Part shown: positions 1-7,066 of the stretch, piece after piece | Layout: the number at the start of each line of letters is the position of its first letter | Numbering within the stretch: the first letter of the stretch is position 1 | Assembly (NCBI GenBank): GCA_000437375.1 | Contig: FR898236.1 | Coordinates: forward strand, 21,272 to 48,763 | DNA from: Eubacterium sp. CAG:841 | GTDB taxonomy: Bacteria > Bacillota > Clostridia > Oscillospirales > CAG-272 | Direction of reading: 5' to 3' | DNA: 27,492 nucleotides | Made by a program: the position numbers and the translations under genes | The notes under the pieces: generated by a model | What the model saw: the letters and a program-made list of their open reading frames with translations, nothing else | Databases searched by the model: none | What the model was told of the DNA's origin: nothing

Positions 1-31
1 CCGAAAGTGGGGCGAAAAACCTCATTTTCGG
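1..31 (-). terminator. Hairpin past tRNA-Pro, probable terminator
   Basis: Bases 1-12 pair with 20-31 (two G-T wobbles) around a 7-base loop. The hairpin lies 11 bases past the 3' end of the minus-strand tRNA-Pro, where a tRNA terminator belongs. The T-run that would confirm it would fall beyond the left edge of the window. Confidence 0.4.
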
Positions 32-42
32 CTGATTTTTGG

Positions 43-114
43 TCGGGATGACAGGAGTTGAACCTGCTTGGGCCAGTTCCCAAAACTGGTGGGTGACCGT
101 TACCCTACATCCCG
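43..114 (-). tRNA. tRNA-Pro (anticodon UGG)
   Basis: On the minus strand the sequence folds as a full cloverleaf. The acceptor CGGGATG pairs with CATCCCG and is followed by discriminator A. The D stem is GGGT/ACCC. The anticodon stem CCAGT/ACTGG encloses loop TTTGGGA, giving anticodon TGG. The T stem GCAGG/CCTGT has loop TTCAACT. CCA is not encoded. A 38-base copy of its 5' half lies upstream at 266-303. Confidence 0.95.
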
Positions 115-129
115 ATATTGAGTTTTTGG

Positions 130-164
130 GGTCAAATCCGTAAGTGGTCAAATCTGTGGTCAAA
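130..164 (+). repeat. Three GGTCAAA direct repeats
   Basis: GGTCAAA occurs at 130-136, 146-152 and 158-164; the last two lie in a longer GTGGTCAAA context. They sit in the 151-base gap between the intact tRNA-Pro and its half copy. Short iterated direct repeats beside a tRNA are typical of integrase arm-type sites at att regions, but no integrase gene is present, so this role is inferred. The rest of 115-265 shows no gene or clear structure. Confidence 0.4.
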
Positions 165-265
165 AGTTTTTTGCCGAAACACACGGCGGCGGAAAAACAA
201 GAAAACGCGAGAAAAACGGAGATTTTGCGAGCTTTCGGCGGTCGGCTCATGAGGCGGTCACACGC

Positions 266-302
266 TCCCAAAACTGGTGGGTAACCGTTACCCTACATCC
301 CG
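266..302 (-). pseudogene. Truncated tRNA-Pro (5' half only)
   Basis: Bases 266-303 match 78-115 of the intact tRNA-Pro region at 37 of 38 positions; the one difference is at 283. The copy covers the tRNA from nucleotide 1 through the last base of the anticodon loop, then stops. It has no 3' half, so it cannot make a tRNA. It is a duplication or recombination scar. Confidence 0.85.
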
Positions 303-307
303 AACAT

Positions 308-348
308 CAAAAGCAAAACTGCTTCCGCCATAATATTATAGCGGAAGC
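308..348 (-). terminator. Terminator of the glutamate dehydrogenase gene
   Basis: GCTTCCGC (321-328) and GCGGAAGC (341-348) form a perfect 8-bp stem. On the minus strand a T-rich run follows (agttttgctttt). It lies 18 bases past the stop of the minus-strand gene at 367. Confidence 0.7.
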
Positions 349-366
349 AATGCTCTTTGTCAATAA

Positions 367-1629
367 TTAAATTGCCAGACCTTTTAATTTCTTGGCAGTA
401 ACAATTCTGTCAACGGCGGTGATATATGCACCGAGACGAAGCGATGTTTTATAATTTTCGGAACAGTTCCAAACTGTATTGAATGCAGAAACAATAGTTG
501 TTTCAAGCCGAGCGTTTACTTCTTCTTCGCTCCAATAATAGTTCTGCAAATTCTGTACCCATTCAAAATATGAAACTATAACGCCGCCTGAATTTGCAAG
601 AATATCGGGTACGACAACAGTTCCCTTTTCTTCAAGAACAGCATCGGCTTCGGAGGTTGTCGGTCCGTTTGCGCCTTCAACTATTATTTTGGCTTTTATG
701 TTTTTTGCAATATCTTCCGTTATGGAGTTTTCAAGCGCGGCGGGAACAAGTACTTCGGCGGGGACGGTAAGTACATCCTCACAAGGCATATGTACTATTC
801 CCTCTTCATCATAATTTGCCACCTTGTTTTTTGCCGAAGCTTCTTTATACGCCGTGAACTTATTCATATCAATTCCCTTTTCGGAATAGATCGCGCCTGT
901 GGAATCCGAGATAGCAACTATTTTGCAACCTGCTTCATAAAGCAACTGTGCGGCAATTCCGCCAACGTTGCCTGCCCCCTGAACGGCAACAGTCGTACCG
1001 GAAAGTGTTTTGCCAAACTTTTTAAGCGTTTCACGAAGTACAAACATCACGCCGCGTCCGGTAGACTCATTTCTTCCGAGAGAGCCGCCAAGTTCGGTAG
1101 GCTTACCCGTTACAACTGCGGGAAGCGATTTTCCCCCGCTGAGAAGATTAAACGTATCAAGTATCCACGCCATCGTCTGTGAATTTGTATTGACGTCCGG
1201 AGCGGGAATATCCATATCGGGACCTATAACCGGCGCTATGGCTTTTGTATAGCCTCTTGTAAGACGTTCAAGCTCACCTGCGGAAAGCACTCTCGGATCA
1301 ACTGTAATTCCGCCTTTACCTCCGCCGTAAGGAATTCCGGCAACTGCACATTTAAGGCTCATCCATGCCGCAAGCGCGGTAACTTCTTTAAGGTCGGTGT
1401 CCTTATGATAGCGGATTCCGCCCTTATATGGTCCTCTTACGCTTGAATACTGAACGCGATAGCCCTCAAATACCTTTGTATGTCCGTCATCCATTTTTAC
1501 AGGGACATGCACTGTAACCGTTCTTTCCGGATAACGCAAGAAAGCATAATCATCTGCAGTTATTCCCATTTTATTTGCCGCGCCGTCAAGAACGGTAAGC
1601 ATATTCTGATAAGGGTCGTATTTGGACAT
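367..1629 (-). CDS. gdhA: Glutamate dehydrogenase (Glu/Leu/Phe/Val dehydrogenase family)
   Basis: Catalyses the reversible oxidative deamination of glutamate to 2-oxoglutarate and ammonia in the cytoplasm. The 420-residue length fits the hexameric small-subunit family common in Clostridia. Visible landmarks are the GGGKGG loop with catalytic Lys (about residue 105), PAPDVN with catalytic Asp (about 145), and the Rossmann motif GAGNVGG (about 218-224) of the nucleotide-binding domain. NAD versus NADP preference cannot be read safely. The frame opens three codons earlier at a GTG (1638), but that GTG lies inside the ribosome site AGGTG (1636-1640), which is 6 bases before the ATG at 1629, so the ATG is chosen. 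It has its own SigA-type promoter and a downstream terminator, so it is probably monocistronic. Confidence 0.95.
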   Translation of the reverse strand: MSKYDPYQNMLTVLDGAANKMGITADDYAFLRYPERTVTVHVPVKMDDGHTKVFEGYRVQYSSVRGPYKGGIRYHKDTDLKEVTALAAWMSLKCAVAGIPYGGGKGGITVDPRVLSAGELERLTRGYTKAIAPVIGPDMDIPAPDVNTNSQTMAWILDTFNLLSGGKSLPAVVTGKPTELGGSLGRNESTGRGVMFVLRETLKKFGKTLSGTTVAVQGAGNVGGIAAQLLYEAGCKIVAISDSTGAIYSEKGIDMNKFTAYKEASAKNKVANYDEEGIVHMPCEDVLTVPAEVLVPAALENSITEDIAKNIKAKIIVEGANGPTTSEADAVLEEKGTVVVPDILANSGGVIVSYFEWVQNLQNYYWSEEEVNARLETTIVSAFNTVWNCSENYKTSLRLGAYITAVDRIVTAKKLKGLAI

Positions 1630-1664
1630 AGTTTTCACCTCGATAATAGAAATAATAATGCTTT

Positions 1665-1693
1665 ATTATATGCGGCAAAAAACATTTTGTCAA
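1665..1693 (-). promoter_or_regulatory. SigA-type promoter of glutamate dehydrogenase
   Basis: On the minus strand TTGACA (1688-1693) and TATAAT (1665-1670) are separated by 17 bases, upstream of the ATG at 1629. This is a consensus housekeeping promoter. Confidence 0.85.
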
Positions 1694-1704
1694 TACTTTT
1701 TAAG

Positions 1705-1761
1705 CAAAAAGGCGAAGATTTCAGAAAAATTTTCGCTTTTCTCCAAATCTTCGCCGTTTTT
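1705..1761 (-). terminator. Terminator of the XRE-repeat gene
   Basis: GGCGAAGATTT (1711-1721) and AAATCTTCGCC (1745-1755) form a perfect 11-bp stem with a 23-base loop. On the minus strand the stem is followed by TTTTTGC. A T-run also follows on the plus strand, so it may work both ways. It separates the XRE gene from the glutamate dehydrogenase promoter. Confidence 0.7.
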
Positions 1762-1775
1762 ATTCGTTTATTTCG

Positions 1776-3032
1776 TCATTTTGAAATCATATGCTTTATA
1801 ATCTCGCCGATGTCGTCCTCGTCCATAAAAGGTACAAATGCTGAGATGTCCTCGATTTTACCACTGCTTTTCAGCTTTTCTTTTGCAAGCTCTTTTATAT
1901 CGTCATCATCCATAAACGGTGCAAACGCAACTATATCCTCAAGTGTTCCGCCGTTTTTCAGCTTTTCTTTTGCGAGCTCACCGATATCATCTTCATCCAT
2001 AAACGGTGCAAATGCGACTATTTCTTCAAGTGTTCCGCCGTTTTTCAGCTTTTCTTTTGCGAGCTCACCGATATCATCTTCATCCATAAACGGTGCAAAT
2101 GCGACTATTTCTTCAAGTGTTCCGCCGTTTTTCAGCTTTTCTTTTGCGAGCTCACCGATATCATCTTCATCCATAAACGGTGCAAATGCGACTATTTCTT
2201 CAAGTGTTCCGCCGTTTTTCAGCTTTTCTTTTGCGAGCTCACCGATATCATCTTCATCCATAAACGGTGCAAATGCGACTATTTCTTCAAGTGTTCCGCC
2301 GTTTTTCAGCTTTTCTTTTGCGAGCTCACCGACATCATCTTCATCCATAAACGGTGCAAGTGCGGCAACGTCTTTAAGCGAGCCGCCGCTTTTCGCCAGC
2401 TCTCTGACAACTTCACCCAGATCGTCTTCATTCATAAAAGGCGCAAGTGCGGCAACATCTTCAAGCGAGCCGCCGTTTTTCGTCAGCTCTTTGACGACCT
2501 TGCCCACATCATCTCCACCCATAAAAGGCGCAATCATGGCAACATCCTTAATCGAACCGCCGCTTTTCGCCAGCTCCCCGGCGATTTCGCCCAAGTCATC
2601 TTCATTCATAAAAGGTGCAAGTGCGACAAGCTGAGAAATCGTCATTTTATTCTTATTTTCCTTAATACTCTCCTCTGCCTGCTTTGGCGCCATAAGCGGG
2701 ACTGTTTCCGTAAGCTCTTCGGGCGTTATATCGGAAGGCTTTTCCCCAGCCGATATTTCTTCAACAATTTCCGCCGCGCGTTTGTTACAGAGGATATCGT
2801 CAATTGACACTCCGAATATCTCCGAAAGCTCGCCGAGCTTTGAAATGTCGGGCATACTTTCGCCGCGTTCCCAGTTTGATACCGCCTGAAAGCTGATTCC
2901 CATCATATCGGCAAGCGCCATCTGAGTTATGTTCTTTGATTTTCTCAGCTCCGCTATGCGCTTCCCTATCTTTCTCATATCAAACATTTTTTCGTCCTCC
3001 GTTTTGGTTTCTTTCGGTTTTGAAAATAACAT
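1776..3032 (-). CDS. XRE-family HTH regulator with ten 29-residue helical repeats
   Basis: The 418-residue protein has an N-terminal Cro/C1-type helix-turn-helix (about residues 20-82; motif ITQMALADMMGISFQAVSNW), a charged linker (about 83-130), and ten tandem 29-residue repeats running to the C-terminus. Each repeat has the form [ST]-[LI]-x-[DE]-[IV]-x-x-x-APFM-[DN]-E-D-D-[ILV]-G-E-...-GG, predicted as two short amphipathic helices. Repeats 5-8 are identical. I do not recognise a named family for the repeats; a solenoid that binds protein or multimerises is inferred. The ATG at 3032 has AGGAGG 8 bases upstream. A second ATG (2987) also has GGAGG 8 bases upstream, so a product 15 residues shorter is possible. 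The gene diverges from the DUF308 gene and is probably autoregulated. Confidence 0.85.
   Translation of the reverse strand: MLFSKPKETKTEDEKMFDMRKIGKRIAELRKSKNITQMALADMMGISFQAVSNWERGESMPDISKLGELSEIFGVSIDDILCNKRAAEIVEEISAGEKPSDITPEELTETVPLMAPKQAEESIKENKNKMTISQLVALAPFMNEDDLGEIAGELAKSGGSIKDVAMIAPFMGGDDVGKVVKELTKNGGSLEDVAALAPFMNEDDLGEVVRELAKSGGSLKDVAALAPFMDEDDVGELAKEKLKNGGTLEEIVAFAPFMDEDDIGELAKEKLKNGGTLEEIVAFAPFMDEDDIGELAKEKLKNGGTLEEIVAFAPFMDEDDIGELAKEKLKNGGTLEEIVAFAPFMDEDDIGELAKEKLKNGGTLEDIVAFAPFMDDDDIKELAKEKLKSSGKIEDISAFVPFMDEDDIGEIIKHMISK
1947..2294 (-). repeat. Four identical 87-bp tandem repeats inside the XRE gene
   Basis: Units 1947-2033, 2034-2120, 2121-2207 and 2208-2294 are identical base for base. 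The same 29-codon period continues in diverged form on both sides (1779-2642 in all). Identity at silent positions means recent expansion. The unit is a multiple of three, so copy-number change stays in frame. Confidence 0.95.
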
Positions 3033-3120
3033 TTTGTTTTCCTCCTGTTTTTTTGTTTTTTCCCTCTCGGGTCTACGCCCATTTTACGCCGATAAGCGGA
3101 AAAACAACAGCAACCGGTGC

Positions 3121-3162
3121 TTGAAAACGTCATTTTTTCAAAATTCAATGTACGCTTGAATT
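3121..3162. promoter_or_regulatory. Two abutting 21-bp palindromes, candidate operator
   Basis: TTGAAAA (3121-3127) and TTTTCAA (3135-3141) form one inverted repeat with a 7-base spacer. AATTCAA (3142-3148) and TTGAATT (3156-3162) form a second with the same spacer. The two touch with no gap and their centres are 21 bases apart, about two helical turns. The second overlaps the -10 box of the XRE promoter. Binding by the XRE product is inferred. Confidence 0.5.
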
Positions 3163-3188
3163 ATATCATATGCGATTTTATTTGACAA
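3160..3188 (-). promoter_or_regulatory. SigA-type promoter of the XRE-repeat gene
   Basis: On the minus strand TTGTCA (3183-3188) and TATAAT (3160-3165) are 17 bases apart. The -35 overlaps the -35 of the opposite promoter by five bases. The -10 overlaps the second palindrome, so a repressor bound there would block RNA polymerase. Confidence 0.75.
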
Positions 3189-3210
3189 GTACCGCCACAG
3201 GTGATATAAT
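3182..3210 (+). promoter_or_regulatory. SigA-type promoter of the DUF308 gene
   Basis: TTGACA (3182-3187) and TATAAT (3205-3210) are separated by 17 bases, 27 bases before the ATG. The -35 box is shared with the divergent XRE promoter, so the two polymerases should exclude each other. Confidence 0.85.
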
Positions 3211-3236
3211 ATTAAAAAATTTTTCGTGAGGTTATT

Positions 3237-3875
3237 ATGGAACTTATCAAAAAAGCAAAATGGGGATATCTTTTCCTTTCCGCGCTTTATATCGTTCTCG
3301 GAATAATACTTATAATCTATCCGGCGCAGACAATAAACGTAATATGTAAAATAATCGGCGTTACCGCCGTCGCCGCCGGAATTTACACAATAGTACGCTT
3401 CTTTTTGCGCAGCGCCACGACATTTACGGCAACTGCAGGACTTATAACGGGAATAATCTGCCTTGTATGCGGAATTCTTCTTATATCAAATCCCGACTTC
3501 ATCAAAAGCATTTTCCCGTTTGTTATAGGAATAATGATAATTATAGACAGCGCCTTCAAACTTTCGGCTTCGCTTGAGCTTCGCGGAACATCGGCAGGAG
3601 CATGGTACGGAATGTTCTTTCTTGCCCTGCTCGGACTCATTTTCGGATTTGTCGTGGTTTTCAATGCGAGAGCCGCAGCCGACCTTATAACAAGGATCAT
3701 AGGCGTTTCGCTTATAGTTGACGCTGTTGAAAACATCTGCGCGGTGGCTACCGTCTCGGGCAAAGTCCGCGCGATAGCAAAGAAATTGTCGAAAGACACG
3801 GTGGAAGGCGAATTTACCGAAATAAAAACCGAACGCACCGATAATTCATCAGACTCCGGCACAGATAACAAATAA
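3237..3875 (+). CDS. DUF308/HdeD-like membrane protein
   Basis: A 212-residue integral membrane protein with about six hydrophobic helices between residues 10 and 175 and a polar, charged cytoplasmic tail (about 178-212). The paired-helix pattern (YIVLGIILIIYP, GIICLVCGILLISNP, FFLALLGLIFGFVVVFN) is that of the DUF308 family, which includes the acid-resistance protein HdeD; its biochemical role in Firmicutes is not established. A GAGG ribosome site lies 5 bases before the ATG. It diverges from the XRE-repeat regulator and shares its -35 region, so it is the likely target of that regulator. No strong terminator follows, and read-through into the next gene is possible. Confidence 0.8.
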   Translation: MELIKKAKWGYLFLSALYIVLGIILIIYPAQTINVICKIIGVTAVAAGIYTIVRFFLRSATTFTATAGLITGIICLVCGILLISNPDFIKSIFPFVIGIMIIIDSAFKLSASLELRGTSAGAWYGMFFLALLGLIFGFVVVFNARAAADLITRIIGVSLIVDAVENICAVATVSGKVRAIAKKLSKDTVEGEFTEIKTERTDNSSDSGTDNK

Positions 3876-3968
3876 ATTTATTGTTTGATTACAATTTATT
3901 AACATTTCTCACTTATAATATAACGTATGACACAGCATGAATAATAATTGTGTAATCGGAGGCTCAAA

Positions 3969-4817
3969 TTGAGTAAAGAAAAACGTTTGGCTGTCGGCTC
4001 ATTTGCGTTTGCGATAATTTCATCGCTTTCACTTATGATCTACAGAATATTATTTATGAAGAAGTACTACAATCCGTACTCTCTTGAATATGACCTTGAA
4101 GCCGGCAAAGATATAAAAATATTCGGATGGTCGCTTTTTGCAGCGATACTTATAATAGCGGCAGTATCTTTTCTGCTTCGCAAATCCGCGCCTTCCTCGC
4201 CGAGACAAACGACAGGAAACCTCTTCTCCGTGTTCTGCTGCGCTCTCTGCGGCACCTCGTTTTTGATTGTACCTGTAATCGCGCTCATATACTATAAGAG
4301 AGATATTTTTGCATTCTTCTATTACTTCTTCAAGTCAGACAGAACGGCTTCTCCTCTTTACAGCCTTGCAATGTTTATCTCGGTAATACTTATGCTGTTT
4401 GCCGGAGCATATTTTCTTTTTTCCGCATCGGTTGCGCTGAATACAAGACGTTCCAAAAACAATATGGCGTTGCTTCTCCCCGTGCTCGGAATACTTTTCG
4501 TCTGCATCTCATATTTTGATCCGGATTATATATATTCCGACGTAAACAGAATCCTCGCAAACATAACAGCAGTCTCGTGCATGATACTTATGCTTCTTGA
4601 AGCAAGACTTTCGATAGAACGTCCTATGAACTCGATGTACTTTATGATTTCTATTGTAACGATGATGCTTGTAACGGTGTATACTATCCCGACGCTCATT
4701 CTTTACGCTTTCTGGGAACCTTCGCTTACGGTAATAAACGTATTCGAGATATGCGAAATAGGGATTATGGCATTTGCGCTTTCATCGGCAAAAAGCTATA
4801 TAACGGATATGAAATAA
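3969..4817 (+). CDS. Polytopic membrane protein of unknown function
   Basis: A roughly 282-residue hydrophobic protein with seven or eight predicted transmembrane segments (for example around residues 9-27, 45-65, 84-105, 125-150, 162-178, 192-206, 218-240 and 250-268). No family recognised. The chosen start is a TTG at 3969, because CGGAGG (3957-3962) lies 6 bases upstream of it; a TTG at 3948 in the same frame lies upstream of that site and is less likely. A good -10 box (TATAAT, 3914-3919) precedes the gene but no convincing -35, so it may be partly co-transcribed with the DUF308 gene. A strong terminator follows directly. Confidence 0.7.
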   Translation: MSKEKRLAVGSFAFAIISSLSLMIYRILFMKKYYNPYSLEYDLEAGKDIKIFGWSLFAAILIIAAVSFLLRKSAPSSPRQTTGNLFSVFCCALCGTSFLIVPVIALIYYKRDIFAFFYYFFKSDRTASPLYSLAMFISVILMLFAGAYFLFSASVALNTRRSKNNMALLLPVLGILFVCISYFDPDYIYSDVNRILANITAVSCMILMLLEARLSIERPMNSMYFMISIVTMMLVTVYTIPTLILYAFWEPSLTVINVFEICEIGIMAFALSSAKSYITDMK

Positions 4818-4827
4818 AAACGGACAC

Positions 4828-4864
4828 AAAAAGCAAAAACTTCGGTTTTTGCTTTTTCTTTTGA
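4828..4864 (+). terminator. Rho-independent terminator
   Basis: AAAAAGCAAAAAC (4828-4840) and GTTTTTGCTTTTT (4845-4857) form a 13-bp stem with a TTCG tetraloop, followed by a T-rich run. It ends the membrane-protein gene and insulates the glutamine synthetase promoter. Confidence 0.9.
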
Positions 4865-4873
4865 GCTTTTTTA

Positions 4874-4902
4874 TTGACAAAAACAAAAGCATATTATATA
4901 AT
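4874..4902 (+). promoter_or_regulatory. SigA-type promoter of glnN
   Basis: TTGACA (4874-4879) and TATAAT (4897-4902) have a 17-base spacer. The leader is only about 28 bases, which leaves no room for a riboswitch or attenuator. Confidence 0.9.
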
Positions 4903-4936
4903 TTTTTTGTTATTTTCAAAAATACAAGAGGTTTTG

Positions 4937-7021
4937 ATGAACATACTTGATTCTTACGGCTCGATGGTTTTCGGCGATGAGGCAATGAAAAAATATCTGC
5001 CCGAAAACGTCTATCTGCGCCTGAAAAAAACTATGAACGAAGGCAAAAGCCTCGCTCCCGAAATCGCCGATGACGTTGCCGAAGGCATGAGAAAATGGGC
5101 GGAATCGCTCGGCGCCACGCACTACACGCATTGGTTCCAGCCGATGACAGGCATCACCGCCGAAAAGCATGACAGCTTTATTTCTTTCGGAAAGGACGGC
5201 GGCGTTATAGAAGAATTTTCGGGTAAAGCGCTTATAAAGGGCGAATCGGACGCTTCATCCTTCCCTTCCGGCGGCTTGCGTGCAACGTTTGAAGCGCGCG
5301 GATATACCGCATGGGACGCAACCTCTTATGCCTTTATAAAAGAAAACACGCTTTGTATTCCTACTGCATTCTGCTCCTACGGGGGCGAAGCACTCGATAA
5401 AAAAACTCCGCTTCTCCGTTCAATGGAGCTTATAAACCGTCAGGCTATGAGAATAATGAAGCTGTTCGGTAATGAAAACGTAAAGAAGACAGTCACCACA
5501 GTCGGCGCAGAGCAGGAATATTTCCTAATAGACAAAAATTTGTTCGACAAGCGTGAAGATCTTGTCTTCACCGGAAGAACGCTGTTCGGCGCAAAGCCTC
5601 CAAAAGGTCAGGAGCTTGACGATCATTACTACGGTTCGATAAAACCGCGCGTAAAATCATTTATGAGCGAGCTGAACGAAGAGCTCTGGAAGCTTGGAAT
5701 TCCCGCAAAAACGGAACATAACGAAGTTGCCCCCTCTCAGCACGAAGTCGCCGTGCTTTACACAACTTCGAATATCGCCACCGACAACAACCAGCTGATG
5801 ATGGAGATAATTAAAAACGTTGCCTCGCGTCACGGACTTGCTTGTCTGCTCCATGAAAAGCCCTTTGAAGGCGTAAACGGTTCGGGCAAACACAATAACT
5901 GGTCAATGGCGACCGATACCGGTGCAAACCTGCTTGAACCCGGCGACACTCCCGCAGAAAACGCACAGTTTTTGCTGTTCCTTGCGGCAGTTATCGCCGC
6001 AGTTGACCGTCATCAGGATCTGCTTCGGGTTTCCGTTGCGTCTGCAAGCAACGATCATCGTCTCGGTGCGGACGAAGCTCCGCCGGCAATTATTTCTATG
6101 TTTTTGGGCACAGAGCTTACAGAAGTGCTTTCGGCGATTGAAAACGACAGCGTAATGAGTAAAAAAGAACGCACGCTTATGAGGGTAGGCGTTCACACTC
6201 TGCCAAAATTTCCGCGCGATACAACAGACAGAAACCGCACATCGCCTTTTGCTTTCACCGGAAACAAATTTGAATTCCGCTCCCCCGGGTCAAGCCAATC
6301 AATAGCCGATACAAATACCGTAATAAACACCATCGTAGCTGAAACGCTCGATGAATTCGCATGCAAGCTTGAATCCGCTGCTGACTTTGATGCAGAGCTT
6401 CATTCGCTTATAAGAGATGCAATAAAAGCTCACAAGCGAATAATATTCAACGGAAACAACTACTCCGCCGAATGGGTAAAGGAAGCCGAAAAACGCGGAC
6501 TTTATAATCTTCCGTCAACGCCGGAAGCGGTTGAAAGACTTATCGCTCCCGAAAACATCACGTTGTTTACAAAATACAATGTATTCACGGAAACAGAAAT
6601 CCGTGCGCGTCACGAAATAATGCTTGAAAGCTACTGCAAAACCGTAGGCATAGAAGCACTCACAATGCTTGAGATGACAAGAAAGCAGATAATTCCCGCC
6701 GTAATGGCATTTTCAAAAGAAGTCGCAGGAGCGCTCAAAGTCAAGTCGGAAATATGTGCGGATATAGATATAAGCACGGAAAGCGCACTTTGCAAAAAAC
6801 TCTCCTCGCTTCTCGGAAGTATATATTCATCGTGTGAAAAGCTCTCTCTTGATATGTCGGCAAAACACACGGGCGGCGAATCCGAAAGAGCCGCTTATTT
6901 CCATGCGGTAATATGCCGCGATATGTCGTCGCTGCGCGCATATGTCGATGAAGCCGAGTCGGTCACCTCATCCGAATACTGGCCGATTCCTGACTATGCA
7001 AAACTTCTCTTCTCAGTTTGA
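4937..7021 (+). CDS. glnN: Glutamine synthetase type III
   Basis: ATP-dependent synthesis of glutamine from glutamate and ammonia in the cytoplasm. The 694-residue length is that of GS III, well above the roughly 450 of type I. Family motifs are THWFQPMTG (about residue 64), GAEQEYFLID (about 190, metal ligands), NEVAPSQHEVA (about 262), VNGSGKHNNWSM (about 312, ATP and metal) and FTGNKFEFRSPGSS (about 440). The frame is open upstream to 4874, but that stretch is the promoter itself. The ATG at 4937 has AGAGG 5 bases before it and yields the usual N-terminus. The gene is monocistronic between two strong terminators. With glutamate dehydrogenase nearby, this forms the ammonium assimilation set of the window. 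Confidence 0.95.
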   Translation: MNILDSYGSMVFGDEAMKKYLPENVYLRLKKTMNEGKSLAPEIADDVAEGMRKWAESLGATHYTHWFQPMTGITAEKHDSFISFGKDGGVIEEFSGKALIKGESDASSFPSGGLRATFEARGYTAWDATSYAFIKENTLCIPTAFCSYGGEALDKKTPLLRSMELINRQAMRIMKLFGNENVKKTVTTVGAEQEYFLIDKNLFDKREDLVFTGRTLFGAKPPKGQELDDHYYGSIKPRVKSFMSELNEELWKLGIPAKTEHNEVAPSQHEVAVLYTTSNIATDNNQLMMEIIKNVASRHGLACLLHEKPFEGVNGSGKHNNWSMATDTGANLLEPGDTPAENAQFLLFLAAVIAAVDRHQDLLRVSVASASNDHRLGADEAPPAIISMFLGTELTEVLSAIENDSVMSKKERTLMRVGVHTLPKFPRDTTDRNRTSPFAFTGNKFEFRSPGSSQSIADTNTVINTIVAETLDEFACKLESAADFDAELHSLIRDAIKAHKRIIFNGNNYSAEWVKEAEKRGLYNLPSTPEAVERLIAPENITLFTKYNVFTETEIRARHEIMLESYCKTVGIEALTMLEMTRKQIIPAVMAFSKEVAGALKVKSEICADIDISTESALCKKLSSLLGSIYSSCEKLSLDMSAKHTGGESERAAYFHAVICRDMSSLRAYVDEAESVTSSEYWPIPDYAKLLFSV

Positions 7022-7028
7022 TCAAAAT

Positions 7029-7060
7029 AAAAAATCCCGCGTGAGCGGGATTTTTTTGTT
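7029..7060. terminator. Bidirectional terminator between convergent genes
   Basis: AAAAAATCCCGC (7029-7040) and GCGGGATTTTTT (7045-7056) with a GTGA loop, T-run on plus and A-run upstream. It serves glnN (plus) and the cysteine-rich gene (minus), whose ends face each other. Confidence 0.9.
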
Positions 7061-7066
7061 TTTACG

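Noticed and set aside
1947..2294. CRISPR-like array of regular repeats
   Set aside because: The 87-bp units are contiguous with no unique spacers and encode an in-frame protein repeat.
1480..2634. A long open frame on the plus strand giving a Ser/Ile/Phe-rich repetitive protein
   Set aside because: It is the antisense of the XRE repeats: an 87-bp unit without stops in one frame stays open in every copy. It has no ribosome site and an unnatural composition.
4874..4936. Upstream extension of glutamine synthetase
   Set aside because: The stretch holds the -35 and -10 boxes of the promoter, and the ribosome site lies before the ATG at 4937.
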